Shown in pieces: positions 1 through 5,144 of a DNA stretch of 7,754 bases. Made by a program: the position numbers and the translations under genes. The stretch comes from Candidatus Thorarchaeota archaeon (GTDB lineage: Archaea; Asgardarchaeota; Thorarchaeia; Thorarchaeales; Thorarchaeaceae), in the NCBI GenBank assembly GCA_020355105.1, contig CP070658.1, forward strand, positions 1,269,284 through 1,277,037, written 5' to 3'. Below the pieces are notes generated by a model. It saw only the letters and a program-made list of their open reading frames with translations. It was not told where the DNA came from and did not search any database. Position 1 is the first letter of the stretch, and every line of letters begins with the position of its first letter.

Positions 1-60
1 CAAGACATCATTGATGACGTGATTGCAATTCAGAGGGGTAAGTTCTGCAATGTTTGGTGA
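1..60 (+). CDS. C-terminal tail of an unidentified protein (partial at left edge)
   Basis: Frame 1 is open from the first base to a TGA at 58-60 and encodes 19 residues, QDIIDDVIAIQRGKFCNVW. Codon third positions are mixed GC/AT as in the neighbouring genes. The tail has no family motif I can name, so I do not assign a product. It would be convergent with the TIGR04076-family gene ending at 260, which leaves 199 bases between the two stops. The stretch is short enough that an open frame could arise by chance; the call rests on the lack of another explanation for the window edge. Confidence 0.4.
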   Translation, partial: QDIIDDVIAIQRGKFCNVW

Positions 61-118
61 GGTTTGTATTAAGTACAATCAGTAATCAAATAACTAAATG
101 AACAATGAGGACAAAAGC

Positions 119-156
119 GGATTGAATTATAGCTCTCCGGTCTGGCAATTCAATTC
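119..156. repeat. inverted repeat in convergent intergenic space
   Basis: ATTGAATT (121-128) and AATTCAAT (147-154) are perfect 8-bp arms around an 18-base spacer. One G.T and one G-C pair extend the stem outwards to 119/156. It lies between the stop of the putative plus-strand gene at 60 and the minus-strand stop at 260, so it could mark a transcript 3' end. No T-rich tract follows on either strand, so I call it a repeat and not a terminator. Confidence 0.45.
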
Positions 157-178
157 CCAGAAGTTTCCTATTGAGGCA

Positions 179-200
179 ATCTACCGGGCTGATCTACCGG
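179..200. repeat. short direct repeat, two ATCTACCGG units
   Basis: ATCTACCGG occurs at 179-187 and again at 192-200, separated by GCTG, giving a 13-base period. There are only two units. Nothing else in this intergenic stretch (61-226) looks like a gene. Confidence 0.5.
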
Positions 201-226
201 CCCATGTCGTGGTTGGCTGTTCGCTG

Positions 227-297
227 TTGAACGACTAGGAGAATTATGGATTGAAACTGTCAATATCCAGAAGTGACTGTTTCCTCTAGTCGTTCAA
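227..297. repeat. nested quasi-palindrome spanning the TIGR04076-family stop codon
   Basis: The outer arms are perfect over 12 bases: TTGAACGACTAG at 227-238 and CTAGTCGTTCAA at 286-297. Inside them GAAACTGTCA (253-262) and TGACTGTTTC (274-283) form a second stem of ten positions with one central mismatch and an 11-base loop. The unpaired stretches between the stems are unequal, 14 bases on the left and 2 on the right. The right half is coding, being the last codons of the TIGR04076-family gene, and the stop codon lies in the inner left arm. It could fold as an mRNA 3'-end hairpin on either strand, or record an inverted duplication by template switching. Confidence 0.7.
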
Positions 298-595
298 GTT
301 TGAAACAGACTGGTTTCTTGCCATCCGTGCAGGAAGTATACTGTATACCTGGACCCATGGCAAAGTTCCCCCCAAAGAAGAGTACTGCAATATCCTTGTA
401 GAGATCACGCCAGGCCCAGCCGCAGAAACCTTCGGGCTGTTGCATCACGCTGTCAATGATGAACTCATCACCCTCGTTGAAAAGGGAACACTTGTTGATC
501 TTCTGCCCAGATGGGAGATGGAGTTCATGTCCAAACACATCCTCCGGACTAAATGTCTTCATCACTGTTACTTTGACTTTCCACGCTGCAAACAT
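260..595 (-). CDS. TIGR04076 family protein
   Basis: This is a 111-residue protein of the small, uncharacterised TIGR04076 family. The family signature is visible: a first beta strand (VKVTVMK, 7-13), Cys36, the block PEGFCGWAWRDLYKDI (54-69) with Cys58, GGNF (75-78), and a closing CTDGKKPVCFKLERL (89-103) with Cys89 and Cys97. The conserved cysteines suggest metal binding or redox chemistry, but that is inference. No signal peptide or membrane segment is seen, so it is probably cytoplasmic. The ATG at 595 is preferred because starting at the internal Met12 would remove the first conserved strand. GAGG at 606-609 is a weak ribosome binding site 10 bases upstream, and a TATA-like element lies about 33 bases upstream. 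The last eight residues extend past the usual family end and are encoded inside a quasi-palindrome. Family assignment is confident; the function is unknown. Confidence 0.85.
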   Translation of the reverse strand: MFAAWKVKVTVMKTFSPEDVFGHELHLPSGQKINKCSLFNEGDEFIIDSVMQQPEGFCGWAWRDLYKDIAVLFFGGNFAMGPGIQYTSCTDGKKPVCFKLERLEETVTSGY

Positions 596-623
596 TTCAG
601 ATCATCCTCTGGAAACGGCGGTG

Positions 624-640
624 AATATAGTAAAAAGAAA
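624..640 (-). promoter_or_regulatory. TATA-like promoter element for the TIGR04076-family gene
   Basis: Read on the minus strand, a T-rich run followed by TACTATATT occupies 640-624. Its centre is about 33 bases before the ATG at 595, the spacing expected for an archaeal TATA box with a very short leader or leaderless transcript. It is assigned by eye from position and composition only. Confidence 0.35.
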
Positions 641-733
641 CCCAATGACGCAACCAAGAATCTGGGTTGGTGTGGTCCCTTATCGGCCGCACACTTGCTA
701 TACCCGACCTGATAGGACTCTCAACATCCTTTT
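641..733 (-). pseudogene. decayed partial copy of rpl37e
   Basis: Bases 686-722 align without gaps to 861-897 inside the intact rpl37e gene, at a constant 175-base shift, with 29 of 37 positions identical. The match includes an exact 11-base block (686-696) and an exact 9-base block (710-718). On the minus strand the best frame reads ESYQVGYSKCAAD where the real gene reads RSYHVRHKKCAAC, so Cys34 survives and Cys37 is lost. Further left, CCCA (641), TGACG (646) and TCTG (661) fall in the same order as CCCA (817), TGACG (828) and TCTG (836) in the real gene, with small indels; these code for the LRQYNWAH region. A trace of the GATGT coding for the first zinc knuckle is seen near 726-731. No open frame spans the copy. 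It looks like the remnant of a tandem duplication. Confidence 0.55.
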
Positions 734-778
734 ACGGACTAGACATATCATTGCTGTGGAGACGCTGTATAGAATGAG

Positions 779-967
779 CTATCCACGCACGCGAACGCCA
801 TGAACCTTCTTGTGAGCCCAGTTGTACTGACGTAGTCTGCTGGAGGCACCATAACCACAAGCCGCACACTTCTTGTGCCTGACATGATAGGACCTTCTAC
901 CACATCTCCTGCAGCGTATGTGATGCGGATTGTTCTTCTTGCCCTTTGCGGGAGTGCCCTTTCCCAT
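779..967 (-). CDS. rpl37e: 50S ribosomal protein L37e
   Basis: This is the 62-residue large-subunit ribosomal protein L37e, found in archaea and eukaryotes but not bacteria, which binds rRNA in the ribosome. The zinc ribbon is complete: Cys19-x2-Cys22 and Cys34-x2-Cys37. A basic N-terminal tail (GKGTPAKGKKNN) and the conserved C-terminal stretch with LRQYNWAHKKVHG are both present, and the length is normal for the family. It starts 8 bases after the lsm stop, with AAGGAG overlapping that stop codon as a ribosome binding site 11 bases before the ATG, so the two genes are almost certainly one transcript. The lsm-rpl37e pairing is a familiar archaeal arrangement. A degenerate second copy lies just downstream at about 641-733. 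Confidence 0.97.
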   Translation of the reverse strand: MGKGTPAKGKKNNPHHIRCRRCGRRSYHVRHKKCAACGYGASSRLRQYNWAHKKVHGVRVRG

Positions 968-975
968 TTTGCAGT

Positions 976-1242
976 CTACTCCTTCTTCTTCTTGCTCTTA
1001 CCCGGCGGTGGTGATACGATGACCACATTGTCTCCTCGCACAATCACGTTGGCTACGTGAGTCACAGTTTCCTCGCTTGTTTCGGGGTTGATTGATATCT
1101 CCTCCGCGTCCTCAAGAACGAGATTCAGGTGTTGATCGTAGCCCCGCAGACGGCCCTTGATCTTCTTGTTACCCTTCAGCTCAACAAGCACCTGAGCACC
1201 AATTGAGTTTTGCAGCAGTTCCATTGGCCGACCTGCATTCAT
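976..1242 (-). CDS. archaeal Sm-like protein (LSm/SmAP)
   Basis: This archaeal Sm-like protein is expected to form a heptameric ring that binds U-rich RNA. From the ATG at 1242 it has 88 residues. In that numbering Sm motif 1 is about residues 18-48, with the Asp36-x3-Asn40 pair in GYDQHLN; Sm motif 2 contains IVRGDNVV with Arg69-Gly70. Asn40, Arg69 and the Asp are the usual uridine-pocket residues of the family. The tail is Lys-rich (GKSKKKKE). A start at 1254 would add MVKI. I prefer 1242 because GGTGA at 1248-1252 lies exactly 5 bases before that ATG, while the upstream ATG has only a GGTG 11 bases away. The gene is transcribed with rpl37e, which follows after 8 bases, and is divergent from the PUA gene. 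Confidence 0.95.
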   Translation of the reverse strand: MNAGRPMELLQNSIGAQVLVELKGNKKIKGRLRGYDQHLNLVLEDAEEISINPETSEETVTHVANVIVRGDNVVIVSPPPGKSKKKKE

Positions 1243-1247
1243 AATCT

Positions 1248-1252
1248 TCACC
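1248..1252 (-). promoter_or_regulatory. ribosome binding site deciding the lsm start
   Basis: Read on the minus strand, GGTGA is followed by a 5-base spacer and the ATG at 1242. It matches the anti-Shine-Dalgarno end of archaeal 16S rRNA and overlaps the codons that a start at 1254 would use, favouring the shorter protein. Confidence 0.55.
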
Positions 1253-1312
1253 ATCGCAGAAGAAACACCATTTGGCCCTGAGCCTCTGACGTTAGCGCTA
1301 GTCTTCGGCCTT

Positions 1313-1323
1313 GGCTTAAAAAG
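1313..1323. promoter_or_regulatory. TATA-like element between lsm and the PUA gene
   Basis: GGCTTAAAAAG on the plus strand reads CTTTTTAAGCC on the minus strand. For lsm it would place a start site near 1290 and a leader of roughly 45 bases. For the PUA gene it would place a start near 1345. The element is nearly symmetric and could serve either direction. It is assigned by eye. Confidence 0.4.
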
Positions 1324-1348
1324 ATGACGATGAAGCTGACATGCTTGG

Positions 1349-1367
1349 GCACTGCCATATGCAGTGC
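1349..1367. repeat. perfect 7-bp inverted repeat upstream of the PUA gene
   Basis: GCACTGC (1349-1355) and GCAGTGC (1361-1367) are perfect arms around the 5-base spacer CATAT. The element lies in the divergent region, 51 bases before the PUA start codon. It could be an operator or a leader hairpin if transcription starts near 1345. Confidence 0.6.
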
Positions 1368-1384
1368 TAGGGCCACCTTTCGCA

Positions 1385-1395
1385 GGCTTGAAAAG
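1385..1395 (+). promoter_or_regulatory. second TATA-like element, suited to a leaderless PUA transcript
   Basis: GGCTTGAAAAG matches the element at 1313-1323 in 10 of 11 positions. Its centre is about 28 bases before the ATG at 1419, the distance expected for a leaderless archaeal mRNA. That would explain why the only Shine-Dalgarno-like sequence nearby, GGAG at 1395-1398, is 20 bases from the start codon and poorly placed. Confidence 0.35.
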
Positions 1396-1418
1396 GAGTA
1401 GCGGTTTCTGCTAACACG

Positions 1419-1925
1419 ATGCCAAAGATAGACCGAATCAAACGTCGTCACCTGTTGAAGAAGCGGGCCCAGAAGGATTACATGGATCGAATCGAGCGGG
1501 ACTTGGGTACGAAGGCTACCGGTTTTGACGCCAAGGAGAGACTCGAAGAAGGAGTTCTAGATGAGGGGACACACATTCTCCTGCACGAGGGCGAGATTCT
1601 CTTCTTTGAGGAGGATGGCTTACTAATCCCCACGTTGCACGCGCTTCTGAAAGGCATTCTTTCCGTTCCAACAGTGACTGTTGATATGGGTGCTGTCAAA
1701 TTTGTAGTGAACGGAGCCGACATAATGCGCCCAGGGGTGACGAAGGTCGACGACGGAATCGCCGAAGGTTCAGTTGTGGCGGTTGTGGATGAACGACATG
1801 GCAAACCCTTGGCCGTCGGAGTTTCACTCATGTCCTCAGAGGACATTCTAGCGGCTACTCATGGCAAGGTGATTCTATCAAAACACCATGTCAATGATGC
1901 AATGTGGGACTTTGGCAAGGGCTAG
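1419..1925 (+). CDS. PUA-domain RNA-binding protein, MCT-1/Tma20 type (COG2016)
   Basis: This 168-residue protein has the archaeal MCT-1/Tma20 architecture. A basic N-terminal segment (IDRIKRRHLLKKR, residues 4-16) leads into a pre-PUA domain of about 85 residues. A PUA domain follows at about 86-162, recognisable by VNGADIMRPGV (97-107) and the closing AATHGKVILSKHHVNDAMW. The eukaryotic relatives MCTS1 and Tma20 act with DENR in translation re-initiation and ribosome recycling; the archaeal protein is usually annotated as a ribosome-associated RNA-binding protein, and that role is inferred here. The ATG at 1419 is fixed by an in-frame TGA at 1389 with no other ATG, GTG or TTG between. It is divergent from lsm and its stop is one base from the helicase stop on the other strand. 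Confidence 0.92.
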   Translation: MPKIDRIKRRHLLKKRAQKDYMDRIERDLGTKATGFDAKERLEEGVLDEGTHILLHEGEILFFEEDGLLIPTLHALLKGILSVPTVTVDMGAVKFVVNGADIMRPGVTKVDDGIAEGSVVAVVDERHGKPLAVGVSLMSSEDILAATHGKVILSKHHVNDAMWDFGKG

Positions 1926-1926
1926 G

Positions 1927-4611
1927 CTATTCCTCACCGCTTGTTCTCGACTTCACATGGTCCAATGCAGCCTTGTAGACATTTCTTCCTATTCCCCGAT
2001 TGAGTCCACAGTTCTTGGCAAAACGGTCTCTGGCAAACCCTGGCTTCTTGGCATCGATATCCTTTCGAACTACGTCATTGATTGACTCATATCCTGCTTC
2101 GAATAGAGTCCTGGCATCTGTTCTTGAGAGGTACTCTGGTTGACCATCATCTCTTTCCGTGATTCGCAGATCAAGCAAATCCGACTCGGCAAGGTCGGCG
2201 CGGACACCGTAGCGAAGCTGTCTGCTGAAGATCTCGAATCTGCGGGATAGATTTCTCCGCCTCATAGCTTTCAGGAATCCACTCAGCCCCCACGCAATAT
2301 TGCTACAGATTCCTACAAGTGTTTCAAGGTCCCCTTCTCCGATGTCACCACCAATCGATCGCCTGCCTCCAGACTCTTCCCTTGAGATTTCTTCTGCATG
2401 TTCAATAACATCTTCAACGCTCTTCTCATTCAGCCAGCCCTCAAGCACGAGCTTCTTGAACCGATCACGTCCCTGCTTGAAACTCAAGTATCGCTGGTCC
2501 GGGGCTTCAATCTCAGCAAGACGGAGCTCTATCTGAGTAGGGACATAGGCTCTTGGCCTGAGTGTCTGTGGCAAACTGAATCTCAAAACAAGGTCTATCA
2601 GATCAGATTCGACTGAGTCTTGCTGTAATGATGAGATTAGGTCACGCAGCGCCACATATTCAACAATGTTGATACTAGATTCCACAACCGACCTTGCTTC
2701 TTTGCTGATTCTGAATTTGCTATCACTCTTCTCTAGAACGCCGTTCTTGACAAGCCAATCAAAGAGCGTTGAGAAGGCCTTCATCATCTTGGGACCGTAC
2801 TCGATATCGACAGAGCCTCTGAAGGTGTTCATTACGAGTTTGAGGAATCTCTTCTTGGCGGTTTCTCTTGTGAATCCTCTTCCACTTGCTGCCTCCTTCA
2901 TCAGGAGACTTGCGATGAGAGATGGATGAAGACCTCCAGGTCTCAACGGTCTTAGAGGGCTATGCAGAAGGGTATCTTCCAACTCCTCAAGACTCCGAAA
3001 CTGCACTGTGGAGCCCTCGTACATCAGGTATACCCGTCCACCATTCCGAGCAAGATGATACTCGCCAATACGTCCTGCTATCTGCAGATATCTCGACCTA
3101 GACACCAAGAAATACATCCCTGTGCCGAACATGATTGTGACACAGTCGATTGGGAAGCTTATTCCTGAGGTGATGCCGGTGGTCGAAACCACTGTTCTCA
3201 CAGCCCCTGTCTTTATGCTCCGCTCAAGCCTTTCACGGACTTCAGGGTCGAGACCGGCGTGATGAAACGCGACACCGCGTGTGAGTGATCTCTCTAGGCG
3301 GGCCGTTACAGGTAACTCTCTTTCGGCACCAAGAATCATGGAGATGACATCTTCCTGGATTATTCGTGGATGCGTCTTTGCTAGGTTTGCAGCAATTCCC
3401 TCGGCTGCATCACGTGTTCCTACTACGATGAGTATTGAGTTGTTTTCATAGTCACCAGTGTGGTCCAGTACTGCATGTAGCATGTTGTCTTCTGATGATT
3501 CACTATACTGCGTGCCGTCACTACTCTCTATGACTACAACGCCATCCTCTTCCCTGACAATGAACTCGTCCGGGGCCAGCCTTACTCCCGGACGAAACAC
3601 CTGGGCATCTAGCCATTCTGCCACCTCTTCAGTCTGACCGAATCTTGATGAGAGTGTGATGATCTGGGTTTCCTGCTTGAGCTGTGTCACTAGACAGTCC
3701 AGTTTTGCACTCCTGTCTGTTCCAAGATTCTGTGGCTCCATCCTTATCAAAGCAGAGTCTAGCTCCGTCAGTTCATCAACCACGACTAGGCCGATATCAT
3801 TTGTCCATGGCTTCGTTGCGAGCACAGATGATAGTACAGATTCTAGAACGCCAACGACAAGAGATGCCCCTTCCAGCTCAGTTTCGGTAGCCCTATGCTT
3901 CCCATCATACCTAACGACGGAATATCCCAGGTCCTCAAACAACTCTCCATATTCATCAATCACTTGGGTGTTCAATGAAGTGTAGGGGGTCAGGTATAGA
4001 CACTTTATGCCGCGCTGAAGACGAATCAGAATCACAATCATAGCCAGGAAGGTCTTTCCTGAACCCGGCGGCATCTGAATGACAAGACTGCCATCTACAT
4101 CTCCGACTTCCTCAAGGAATCTCTCTTGAGCAGGCAATAGACTCGTGAAATTCTTGTGTTTCAGCAGGACCATTGCGGCTTCTCGCAACTTAGTGTCAAC
4201 TGAAGCAGGTCCACGCAATCCCCCAATTGCTGACAGTGCTACACGTCCGTCGTGCGTTATCCTGAATCTGCGATTCTTCCTCCCCCTCGTTCCAATGGCA
4301 TCTACAAACCCAACATGGGTCAGCTTGTTCATTGTTTCATATAATGTTCCACCAGTCACGAATCTCTGACGGTGTTTCTCATACTCTGCCTCCTCCTCGG
4401 TCTTCTCTCTGCTCGGCATGCTTTGTGGTCTTCTAGCTCCACCGAGTTCGAGAATGCCGTCAACTATCCGATCCCAGCCGAGGCTGGGGATTATGTCCCC
4501 TATCTCTGGGCTCAAGACCTGAAGGATTTCAATAGCATATCTGTTGCCCAGTGCTTTCAGTTGCTGCTGAAGACGTGATGCGCTCTCACTCTCCTCAGTT
4601 CCGGTCGGCAT
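1927..4611 (-). CDS. Hel308-like Ski2-family helicase with N-terminal winged helix and degenerate motifs
   Basis: From the ATG at 4611 this is 894 residues, about 190 more than a typical Hel308. Residues about 14-130 form a PadR/ArsR-like winged helix (ALGNRYAIEILQVLSP through GGTLYETMNKLTHVGFV). The helicase core follows: Walker A PPGSGKT (181-187, Lys186), motif II DELT (279-282) where Ski2 proteins have DExH, motif III LSSR (320-323) for LSAT, the Ski2-typical GVAFHHAGL (446-454), motif V TTGITSGISFP, and motif VI QIAGRIGE (510-517) with Glu517 in place of the arginine finger. A Hel308-type winged helix (about 558-653), ratchet domain (about 675-815) and helix-hairpin-helix (about 823-885) complete it. 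ATP binding looks intact; coupling or hydrolysis may be altered. A GTG at 4656 would give 909 residues, but that puts the promoter inside the gene, and GTGAT at 4616-4620 sits 4 bases before the ATG. The cellular role is unknown. Confidence 0.9.
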   Translation of the reverse strand: MPTGTEESESASRLQQQLKALGNRYAIEILQVLSPEIGDIIPSLGWDRIVDGILELGGARRPQSMPSREKTEEEAEYEKHRQRFVTGGTLYETMNKLTHVGFVDAIGTRGRKNRRFRITHDGRVALSAIGGLRGPASVDTKLREAAMVLLKHKNFTSLLPAQERFLEEVGDVDGSLVIQMPPGSGKTFLAMIVILIRLQRGIKCLYLTPYTSLNTQVIDEYGELFEDLGYSVVRYDGKHRATETELEGASLVVGVLESVLSSVLATKPWTNDIGLVVVDELTELDSALIRMEPQNLGTDRSAKLDCLVTQLKQETQIITLSSRFGQTEEVAEWLDAQVFRPGVRLAPDEFIVREEDGVVVIESSDGTQYSESSEDNMLHAVLDHTGDYENNSILIVVGTRDAAEGIAANLAKTHPRIIQEDVISMILGAERELPVTARLERSLTRGVAFHHAGLDPEVRERLERSIKTGAVRTVVSTTGITSGISFPIDCVTIMFGTGMYFLVSRSRYLQIAGRIGEYHLARNGGRVYLMYEGSTVQFRSLEELEDTLLHSPLRPLRPGGLHPSLIASLLMKEAASGRGFTRETAKKRFLKLVMNTFRGSVDIEYGPKMMKAFSTLFDWLVKNGVLEKSDSKFRISKEARSVVESSINIVEYVALRDLISSLQQDSVESDLIDLVLRFSLPQTLRPRAYVPTQIELRLAEIEAPDQRYLSFKQGRDRFKKLVLEGWLNEKSVEDVIEHAEEISREESGGRRSIGGDIGEGDLETLVGICSNIAWGLSGFLKAMRRRNLSRRFEIFSRQLRYGVRADLAESDLLDLRITERDDGQPEYLSRTDARTLFEAGYESINDVVRKDIDAKKPGFARDRFAKNCGLNRGIGRNVYKAALDHVKSRTSGEE

Positions 4612-4640
4612 CGCAATCACTCGTCGATACCGAGTGCCAG

Positions 4641-4650
4641 TATAAAAGTT
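4641..4650. promoter_or_regulatory. TATA box shared by the divergent helicase and sepF genes
   Basis: On the minus strand AACTTTTATA is a good archaeal TATA box with an A-rich upstream flank. Its centre lies about 33 bases before the ATG at 4611. On the plus strand the same bases read TATAAAAG and would give a start near 4670, about 60 bases before the sepF TTG. CATAATAC at 4671-4678 is a weaker alternative for sepF. Assignment is by eye. Confidence 0.5.
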
Positions 4651-4664
4651 GTCCACAGAGAATT

Positions 4665-4707
4665 CTAGCTCATAATACTCGGTCTTTTCATAGTAAGGAT
4701 GAGCTAG
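4665..4707. repeat. 9-bp perfect inverted repeat in the sepF/helicase control region
   Basis: CTAGCTCAT (4665-4673) and ATGAGCTAG (4699-4707) are perfect arms around 25 bases. A further 4-bp pairing, TACT (4676-4679) with AGTA (4692-4695), continues the stem inside a small asymmetric internal loop. It ends 9 bases before the sepF ribosome binding site. It could be an operator for a dimeric regulator, or a leader hairpin affecting sepF translation. Confidence 0.6.
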
Positions 4708-4715
4708 TCGGATTA

Positions 4716-4722
4716 GAGGTGA
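4716..4722 (+). promoter_or_regulatory. strong ribosome binding site deciding the sepF TTG start
   Basis: GAGGTGA matches the archaeal anti-Shine-Dalgarno sequence over seven bases and sits 6 bases before the TTG at 4729. It supports this non-ATG start. Confidence 0.75.
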
Positions 4723-4728
4723 ATCTGA

Positions 4729-5130
4729 TTGCGATTCTTATCTCGACTCAGAAGTAAGGATGACGAGTCTACACCAGAGGTGGGAACCACACGCAAGTAC
4801 TCCGGCCTCGGTATCTTTTCTCCTACTGTTGATGCAGTGGAACCAAATCCGACACGTGAACTCAGAAGGTTGGCAGAGCTTGAAGCCATATTTGTCAGGT
4901 CCAAGCGATTGGAGTCGCTGGAGGACGTTCCCTATGTGGTCAATCAGATTCGTGATGGGAACATCGTCTTACTCGACATATCACGACTCAACGACGGCAA
5001 GGAACAGACTCACTTGGAACTGAAGCGGATTATCGAGCGAATCCGTGGTGAAACTCGCAGTTACCAAGCAGACATAGCACTTGTAAACGACAGCTGTATT
5101 ATAGTCGCCCCATCATTTGTCAGACTCTAA
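4729..5130 (+). CDS. sepF: cell division protein SepF (archaeal)
   Basis: This 133-residue SepF is expected to bind the C-terminal tail of FtsZ and tether the division ring to the membrane. The N-terminus MRFLSRLRSK has alternating hydrophobic and basic residues, like the short amphipathic membrane-targeting helix of the family. A variable linker (about 11-45) follows. The SepF core runs from about 50 to 132, with IFVRSKRLESLEDV, the turn RDGNIVLLDIS (75-85), the helix carrying LKRIIERIRGE (98-108), and the final strand IIVAPSFVRL. Length is normal for archaeal SepF. The start is TTG, supported by GAGGTGA 6 bases upstream and by the membrane-targeting sequence that begins there. FtsZ is not encoded in this window. 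The gene diverges from the helicase and converges on fttA, with 14 bases between the stops. Confidence 0.9.
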   Translation: MRFLSRLRSKDDESTPEVGTTRKYSGLGIFSPTVDAVEPNPTRELRRLAELEAIFVRSKRLESLEDVPYVVNQIRDGNIVLLDISRLNDGKEQTHLELKRIIERIRGETRSYQADIALVNDSCIIVAPSFVRL

Positions 5131-5144
5131 GTCGGACTCGTTGA

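Noticed and set aside
596..778. Possible tRNA or small structured RNA in the spacer.
   Set aside because: No T-loop GTTCRA pattern with flanking stems or acceptor pairing could be found, and the spacer is explained in part by the rpl37e relic.
440..803. Two overlapping plus-strand open frames of 90 and 115 codons across the TIGR04076-family start and the spacer to rpl37e.
   Set aside because: They run antisense through a recognisable gene and then through the rpl37e relic, overlap each other in different frames, and show no family motif or ribosome binding site.
1248..1451. A 67-codon minus-strand open frame across the lsm/PUA divergent region.
   Set aside because: It overlaps the starts of both genes and the promoter elements, and the product has no recognisable features.
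1478..1846. A 122-codon minus-strand open frame inside the PUA gene.
   Set aside because: It is the antisense shadow of a well-supported gene, and its Ser/Thr/Pro-rich composition is typical of such shadows.
3656..3985. A 109-codon plus-strand open frame inside the helicase gene, with similar frames elsewhere in it.
   Set aside because: They are antisense shadows; the minus-strand reading has clear helicase motifs throughout.
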